Origin: RGIG8700 sp045648505 | GTDB taxonomy: Bacteria > Bacillota > Clostridia > RGIG6154 | Reading direction: 5' to 3' | Assembly: GCA_045648505.1 (NCBI GenBank) | Contig: JAZROD010000056.1 | Span: 21,037-85,036 of the forward strand | DNA: 64,000 nt | Shown here: in pieces, positions 60,420 through 64,000 of the stretch | Layout of the letters: each line of letters starts with the position of its first letter | Numbering within the stretch: position 1 is the stretch's first letter | The notes under the pieces: model-generated | The model's input: only the letters and a program-made list of their open reading frames with translations | What the model was told of the DNA's origin: nothing | Databases searched by the model: none | Translations under genes and position numbers: made by a program

Positions 60420-61925
60420 ATGAGTGCAAAATTTATTAAAAAAGAAGGTTATACAGTAGAATTCGAACTTACTGTAGCAAAAGAAAAATTTGAAGAAGGT
60501 ATGCAGAAGTCATACATAAAGAATGTAAAACAGTTCAATATCCCTGGTTTCAGAAAGGGTAAAGCTCCAAGAAAGTACATTGAAAAAATCTATTCAGAAG
60601 CTATTTTCTATGATGATGCAATCAACTTTGTATTTCCTGAAGAATACGAAGCAGCAGTTAAAGAACTTGCTATCGAACCAGTTGACAGACCTGATGTTGA
60701 TGTTAAAGAAGTTGGTTCAGGCAAAGACCTTATCCTTGAAGTTAAGGTAGATGTTGTACCTGAAGTAGAAATTAAAAACTACAAAGGTCTTGAAGTAGAA
60801 GAAAAGAAATATGATGTTGCTGAAAAAGACGTTAAAGAAGAACTCGAAAGAATGAGAGAAAGAAACTCAAGAATGGTTACTGTTGATGACAGAGCAGTTA
60901 AAGACGGTGACACAGCTAACATCGATTTCGAAGGATTTGTTGATGGTGTTGCATTTGAAGGCGGTAAAGGTGAAGGTTTTGACCTTGTTATCGGTTCAGG
61001 TAGCTTTATCCCAGGTTTTGAAGACCAGTTAATCGGCGCAAACACAGGCGATGAAGTTGAAGTTAATGTTAAATTCCCTGAAGAATATCACGCTGCTGAA
61101 TTAAAAGGCAAAGATGCAATGTTCAAAGTAAAAGTAAACAAGATTTCTTACAAAGAACTTCCTGAACTTGATGATGAATTTGCAAAAGATGCAAGCGAAT
61201 TTGAAACACTCAAAGAATTAAAAGCTGATATTAAAGCAAAGAAAAAAGCTGCTAACGAAGCAAAAGCAAAAGCTGAAATGGAAAACGAAGCAGTTGAAAA
61301 ACTCGTTGCAGAAATGAAAGCAGATATTCCGGAAGGAATGATCGAATCAAGAACAGAAAGCCTCTTAAGAGATTTTGAAATGAGACTTTATCAGCAGGGT
61401 ATGAACCTTGAAATGTACCAGAAATACACAGGTATGACAATGGAAGATTTCAAGAAACAGTTCAGACCACAGGCTGAAAATGCAGTTAAGAGCACACTCG
61501 CTCTCGAAAAAGTTGCAGAACTTGAAAAAATCGAAGTAACTGAAGCTGAACTCGATGCAAAAATCGAAGAAATAGCAAAGAACTACGGTATGGAAGTTGA
61601 AAAAGCTAAAGAAGTGTTAAGAGATGAAGATAAAGAAAACATCAAAAAAGACTGCAAAATTGAAAAAGCAGTAGAATTCATCCTTGCAAATGCTAAACTT
61701 GGCGAAGCTAAGAAACCTGCAGCTAAAAAAGCTGCAACAAAAGCAGAAGGCGAAAAAGCACCTGCTAAGAAGACAACAAAGAAAGCTGCTGACGATGTAG
61801 AAAAGAAACCTGCAGCAAAGAAAACAACAGCTAAAAAGACAACAGCTAAAGCAGAAGGCGAAAAAACACCTGCTAAAAAGACAACACCTGCTAAAAAAAC
61901 AACTAAAAAAGCAGAAGAAAAATAA
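60420..61925 (+). CDS. tig: Trigger factor with Lys/Ala-rich C-terminal tail
   Basis: Ribosome-associated chaperone and prolyl isomerase. The 501-residue protein has the ribosome-binding domain with 'IPGFRKGKAPRKYI' (about residue 41), an FKBP domain (about 150-245, 'GDTANIDFEGFVDG'), and the helical C-terminal domain to about 430. It then adds about 70 residues of KPAAKK, KKTT and AEGEK repeats that resemble histone H1 tails and are not part of the normal 430-residue factor. The repeats are imperfect and in frame, and GGAGGAA precedes the ATG. It heads the tig-clpP-clpX group. Confidence 0.95.
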   Translation: MSAKFIKKEGYTVEFELTVAKEKFEEGMQKSYIKNVKQFNIPGFRKGKAPRKYIEKIYSEAIFYDDAINFVFPEEYEAAVKELAIEPVDRPDVDVKEVGSGKDLILEVKVDVVPEVEIKNYKGLEVEEKKYDVAEKDVKEELERMRERNSRMVTVDDRAVKDGDTANIDFEGFVDGVAFEGGKGEGFDLVIGSGSFIPGFEDQLIGANTGDEVEVNVKFPEEYHAAELKGKDAMFKVKVNKISYKELPELDDEFAKDASEFETLKELKADIKAKKKAANEAKAKAEMENEAVEKLVAEMKADIPEGMIESRTESLLRDFEMRLYQQGMNLEMYQKYTGMTMEDFKKQFRPQAENAVKSTLALEKVAELEKIEVTEAELDAKIEEIAKNYGMEVEKAKEVLRDEDKENIKKDCKIEKAVEFILANAKLGEAKKPAAKKAATKAEGEKAPAKKTTKKAADDVEKKPAAKKTTAKKTTAKAEGEKTPAKKTTPAKKTTKKAEEK

Positions 61926-61933
61926 TTTAATTA

Positions 61934-61962
61934 AAACTCTGCCATTGAATATGGCAGAGTTT
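61934..61962 (+). terminator. Hairpin between tig and clpP
   Basis: A perfect 12-bp stem, AAACTCTGCCAT with ATGGCAGAGTTT, and a 5-nt loop, but no clean T-run. It could be a partial terminator or an RNA-processing/stability element. Confidence 0.55.
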
Positions 61963-61990
61963 GATTTCTAAACAAGAAAGGAGCATGTTT

Positions 61991-62572
61991 ATGAGTTTAG
62001 TACCTATGGTAGTAGAACAGACAAGCAGAGGAGAGCGTTCTTACGATATTTTCTCAAGACTTCTTAACGACAGAATTATATTTTTAAGTGACGAAGTTAA
62101 TGATGCAACCGCAAGCTTGGTTGTAGCACAGCTTTTATTCCTTGAGGGGGAAGACCCTGATAAAGATATCAGCTTATATATTAACAGTCCCGGTGGCTCA
62201 ATCACTGCAGGTATGGCTATTTATGACACAATGCAGTATATTAAATGTGATGTATCAACAATTTGTGTTGGTATGGCGGCAAGTATGGGAGCTTTCCTTC
62301 TTGCGGCAGGTGCAAAAGGTAAGAGATATGCTCTTCCAAACAGTGAAATTATGATTCATCAGCCACTTGGTGGAACACAAGGTCAGGCAACTGATATTAA
62401 AATTCATGCAGACCGTATCATAAGAATAAGATCAAAGCTTAATGAAATTTTAGCTGAAAGAACAGGCAAGCCTCTTGAAACAATTGAAAAAGATACAGAA
62501 AGAGATAACTTCCTTACAGCTGAAGAAGCGGCACAGTACGGTCTTATTGACAAAGTTATCGAAAGAAAGTAA
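61991..62572 (+). CDS. clpP: ATP-dependent Clp protease proteolytic subunit
   Basis: Serine-protease subunit of the ClpXP/ClpCP machine. The 193-residue length is normal. The catalytic Ser is in 'GMAASMGAFLLAAG' (about residue 97), the His in 'MIHQPLGGTQGQ' (about 122) and the Asp in the later 'DTERDNF' segment. ATG 61991 is 7 nt after AAAGGAG; the ATG at 61985 is too close, and other upstream in-frame codons lack a site. clpX follows after 16 nt. Confidence 0.96.
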   Translation: MSLVPMVVEQTSRGERSYDIFSRLLNDRIIFLSDEVNDATASLVVAQLLFLEGEDPDKDISLYINSPGGSITAGMAIYDTMQYIKCDVSTICVGMAASMGAFLLAAGAKGKRYALPNSEIMIHQPLGGTQGQATDIKIHADRIIRIRSKLNEILAERTGKPLETIEKDTERDNFLTAEEAAQYGLIDKVIERK

Positions 62573-62588
62573 TTGAAAGGTGGATTAT

Positions 62589-63845
62589 ATGCCTAAAGAT
62601 ACAACAAAGCAGGTTAAATGTTCTTTCTGTGGTAAAACAGAAGATCAGGTTGCTCGTCTTATTGCAGGACCTGCAGGGGTATATATTTGTGATAAATGTA
62701 TTGAAATTTGTGCAGATATTGTATTTGATGAAGAAGATGGTTATGCGTCTGAAAATGATGTTAAATTAACAGAACTTCCAAAGCCTGTGCAGATTCTTGA
62801 TTTATTATCTGAATATGTTATCGGTCAGGATGATGCTAAGAAGTCATTGGCTGTTGCAGTTTACAACCACTATAAAAGAATCAATTCACAGATTGATTCA
62901 TCCGATGTGGAAATTCAGAAGAGTAATATTCTTATGCTTGGTTCAACAGGTTCAGGTAAAACACTTTTAGCATCAACTCTTGCAAAGATACTTGATGTAC
63001 CATTTGCAATTGCAGACGCTACAAGTCTTACAGAAGCCGGTTATGTTGGTGAAGATGTTGAGAACATTCTTTTAAAGCTTATTCAGGCAGCTGATTATGA
63101 TGTTGAAAAAGCAGAAAAAGGTATTATCTATATAGATGAAATTGATAAAATTTCAAAAAAATCTGAAAATCCTTCAATCACCCGTGATGTAAGCGGTGAG
63201 GGAGTTCAGCAGGCACTTCTTAAAATTCTTGAAGGAACAGTTGCATCAGTTCCACCACAGGGCGGAAGAAAGCATCCTCATCAGGAATTCATACAGATAA
63301 ACACAGAAAATATTTTGTTTATCTGTGGCGGAGCTTTTGATGGTCTTGAAGCAATTATCGAAAAAAGACTTGGAAATAAAGCTCTTGGTTTTGGTGCTGA
63401 TGTTAAATCAAAGCAAAACATAGAAAAAACAACTATTTATAAGAATGTTCTTCCTGAAGATTTGCTTAAATATGGCTTGATACCAGAATTTATCGGAAGA
63501 CTTCCTGTTGTTGTAACACTTGATGCACTTGATAAAGATGCACTTGTAAGAATTCTTACAGAGCCTAAAAATGCACTTGTAAAGCAGTATAAAAAGCTAT
63601 TTGAGTATGATGGATGCAAGCTTGAATTCAACAAAGAAGCAATTGAAGCAATTGCAGATAAGGCACTTGAAAGAAAAACAGGAGCAAGAGGTTTAAGAGC
63701 AATCATTGAAGGAAGCATAAGAGATGTTATGTTTGAGCTTCCGTCAATTGATGATGCAGAAACCTGTATTATAACAAAAGAAGTTATAACAGATGGTGCA
63801 AAACCTGAAGTTTTAATAAAGAAAAGTAAAACAGAAACAGCATAA
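62589..63845 (+). CDS. clpX: ATP-dependent Clp protease ATP-binding subunit ClpX
   Basis: AAA+ unfoldase that feeds substrates to ClpP. The 418-residue protein has an N-terminal zinc-binding domain ('CSFCGK' and 'ICDKCI', C4 type), Walker A 'GSTGSGKTLLAS', Walker B 'IIYIDEIDKI', the 'SVPPQGGRKHPHQ' pore/RKH loop, and the IGF-type ClpP-contact region in 'KALGFGAD'. ATG 62589 follows AAGGTGG; the GTG at 62580 is part of that site. It ends the tig-clpP-clpX group; a terminator follows after about 60 nt. Confidence 0.96.
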   Translation: MPKDTTKQVKCSFCGKTEDQVARLIAGPAGVYICDKCIEICADIVFDEEDGYASENDVKLTELPKPVQILDLLSEYVIGQDDAKKSLAVAVYNHYKRINSQIDSSDVEIQKSNILMLGSTGSGKTLLASTLAKILDVPFAIADATSLTEAGYVGEDVENILLKLIQAADYDVEKAEKGIIYIDEIDKISKKSENPSITRDVSGEGVQQALLKILEGTVASVPPQGGRKHPHQEFIQINTENILFICGGAFDGLEAIIEKRLGNKALGFGADVKSKQNIEKTTIYKNVLPEDLLKYGLIPEFIGRLPVVVTLDALDKDALVRILTEPKNALVKQYKKLFEYDGCKLEFNKEAIEAIADKALERKTGARGLRAIIEGSIRDVMFELPSIDDAETCIITKEVITDGAKPEVLIKKSKTETA

Positions 63846-63865
63846 GAAAAACACCGCAAATTGAA

Positions 63866-63885
63866 GTGAACCCCATTTAGTTCAC
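63866..63885. repeat. Short inverted repeat downstream of clpX
   Basis: GTGAAC (63866-63871) and GTTCAC (63880-63885) separated by CCCATTTA. It could be a small operator or the end of a mobile element continuing beyond the window; the evidence is thin. Confidence 0.35.
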
Positions 63886-63906
63886 AAAAAATAAAAAACC
63901 TACACC

Positions 63907-63943
63907 AAAAACAGGAAGAGAAATTTATCTTTTCCTGTTTTTT
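63907..63943 (+). terminator. Intrinsic terminator after clpX
   Basis: AAAACAGGAA pairs with TTCCTGTTTT (stem extended by AGA/TCT past a mismatch), then T. The remaining bases to 64000 show no gene. Confidence 0.8.
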
Positions 63944-64000
63944 AATCTTGTTGTATTGTAAAATAATAACCAATCTTCAACAAGGGATAGATATTCTTCA

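Noticed and set aside
63437..63973. Minus-strand open frame opposite the end of clpX
   Set aside because: Most of it mirrors conserved ClpX coding sequence and the translation looks like reversed AT-rich codons; no promoter or site supports it.
1..64000. CRISPR array or transposase gene
   Set aside because: I saw no regularly spaced repeats and no transposase-like or integrase-like protein apart from the XerD-like one.

Overview
The window looks like chromosome from an AT-rich, anaerobic, spore-forming (or formerly spore-forming) Clostridia-type Firmicute, probably host-associated. Support: a PolC-type replicase; ScpA/ScpB; the frr-uppS-cdsA-dxr-rseP-ispG-polC gene order; a Phe T-box; many consensus sigma-A promoters (TTGACA, 17 bp, TATAAT); glycyl-radical pyruvate formate-lyase under a ZTP (pfl) riboswitch; and sporulation-type genes (gerW/ytfJ, a SpoIIM-like gene, dacF, spoVB). 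Fucose-salvage and glycosidase genes fit a gut habitat, but that is inference. I cannot name the species.

Layout. 1-1782: tail of a surface protein. 1.9-6.4 kb: polA, a small lipoprotein, a C_GCAxxG_C_C protein, coaE and a lytic transglycosylase. 6.4-12.3 kb: a deoR-type regulator with a palindromic operator, a rhamnosidase-like protein, an M18 aminopeptidase and a GH63-like glycosidase. 12.3-16.0 kb: T-box plus pheST. 16.1-18.8 kb: three tightly coupled phage tail/lysin genes. 18.8-20.0 kb: a nucleotidyltransferase with its own promoter. 20.0-25.3 kb, minus strand: NUDIX, GH31, alanine dehydrogenase, LysR, YitT. 25.4-29.1 kb: an AraC regulator facing a bifunctional L-fucokinase/GDP-fucose pyrophosphorylase. 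29.2-31.1 kb: queT behind a candidate preQ1 riboswitch, then a MATE exporter. 31.1-35.9 kb: pflB-pflA, a DD-carboxypeptidase, a 26-residue membrane ORF and a small membrane protein. 36.0-52.6 kb: ileS, DUF1858, dus, then the large essential cluster pyrH-frr-uppS-cdsA-dxr-rseP-ispG-polC, an M50 protease, scpAB and gerW. 52.7-55.3 kb: SpoIIM-like, XerD-like, dacF. 55.3-55.8 kb: tRNA fragments and two tRNA-Ser genes. 55.9-63.9 kb: spoVB-like, GNAT, thrC, phosphoesterase, tig, clpP, clpX.

How the parts fit. Most genes are housekeeping: isoprenoid synthesis and undecaprenol carrier (dxr, ispG, uppS), membrane lipid (cdsA), translation (pheST, ileS, frr, tRNA-Ser), nucleotide metabolism (pyrH), protein quality control (tig-clpP-clpX) and mixed-acid fermentation (pfl). 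The notable points are departures from the norm. PolC has lost three of the five DEDDh exonuclease residues. The XerD-like protein in the usual xerD-dacF position has lost four of six catalytic residues. The rhamnosidase-like protein lacks its catalytic motif. Trigger factor carries a histone-H1-like Lys/Ala tail. Both dac genes start at a TTG inside the U-tract of a terminator-like hairpin that also holds the Shine-Dalgarno. Five promoters have a -35 box that overlaps the stop codon of the preceding gene. The compact tail-fibre/amidase cassette is the clearest sign of horizontal transfer.
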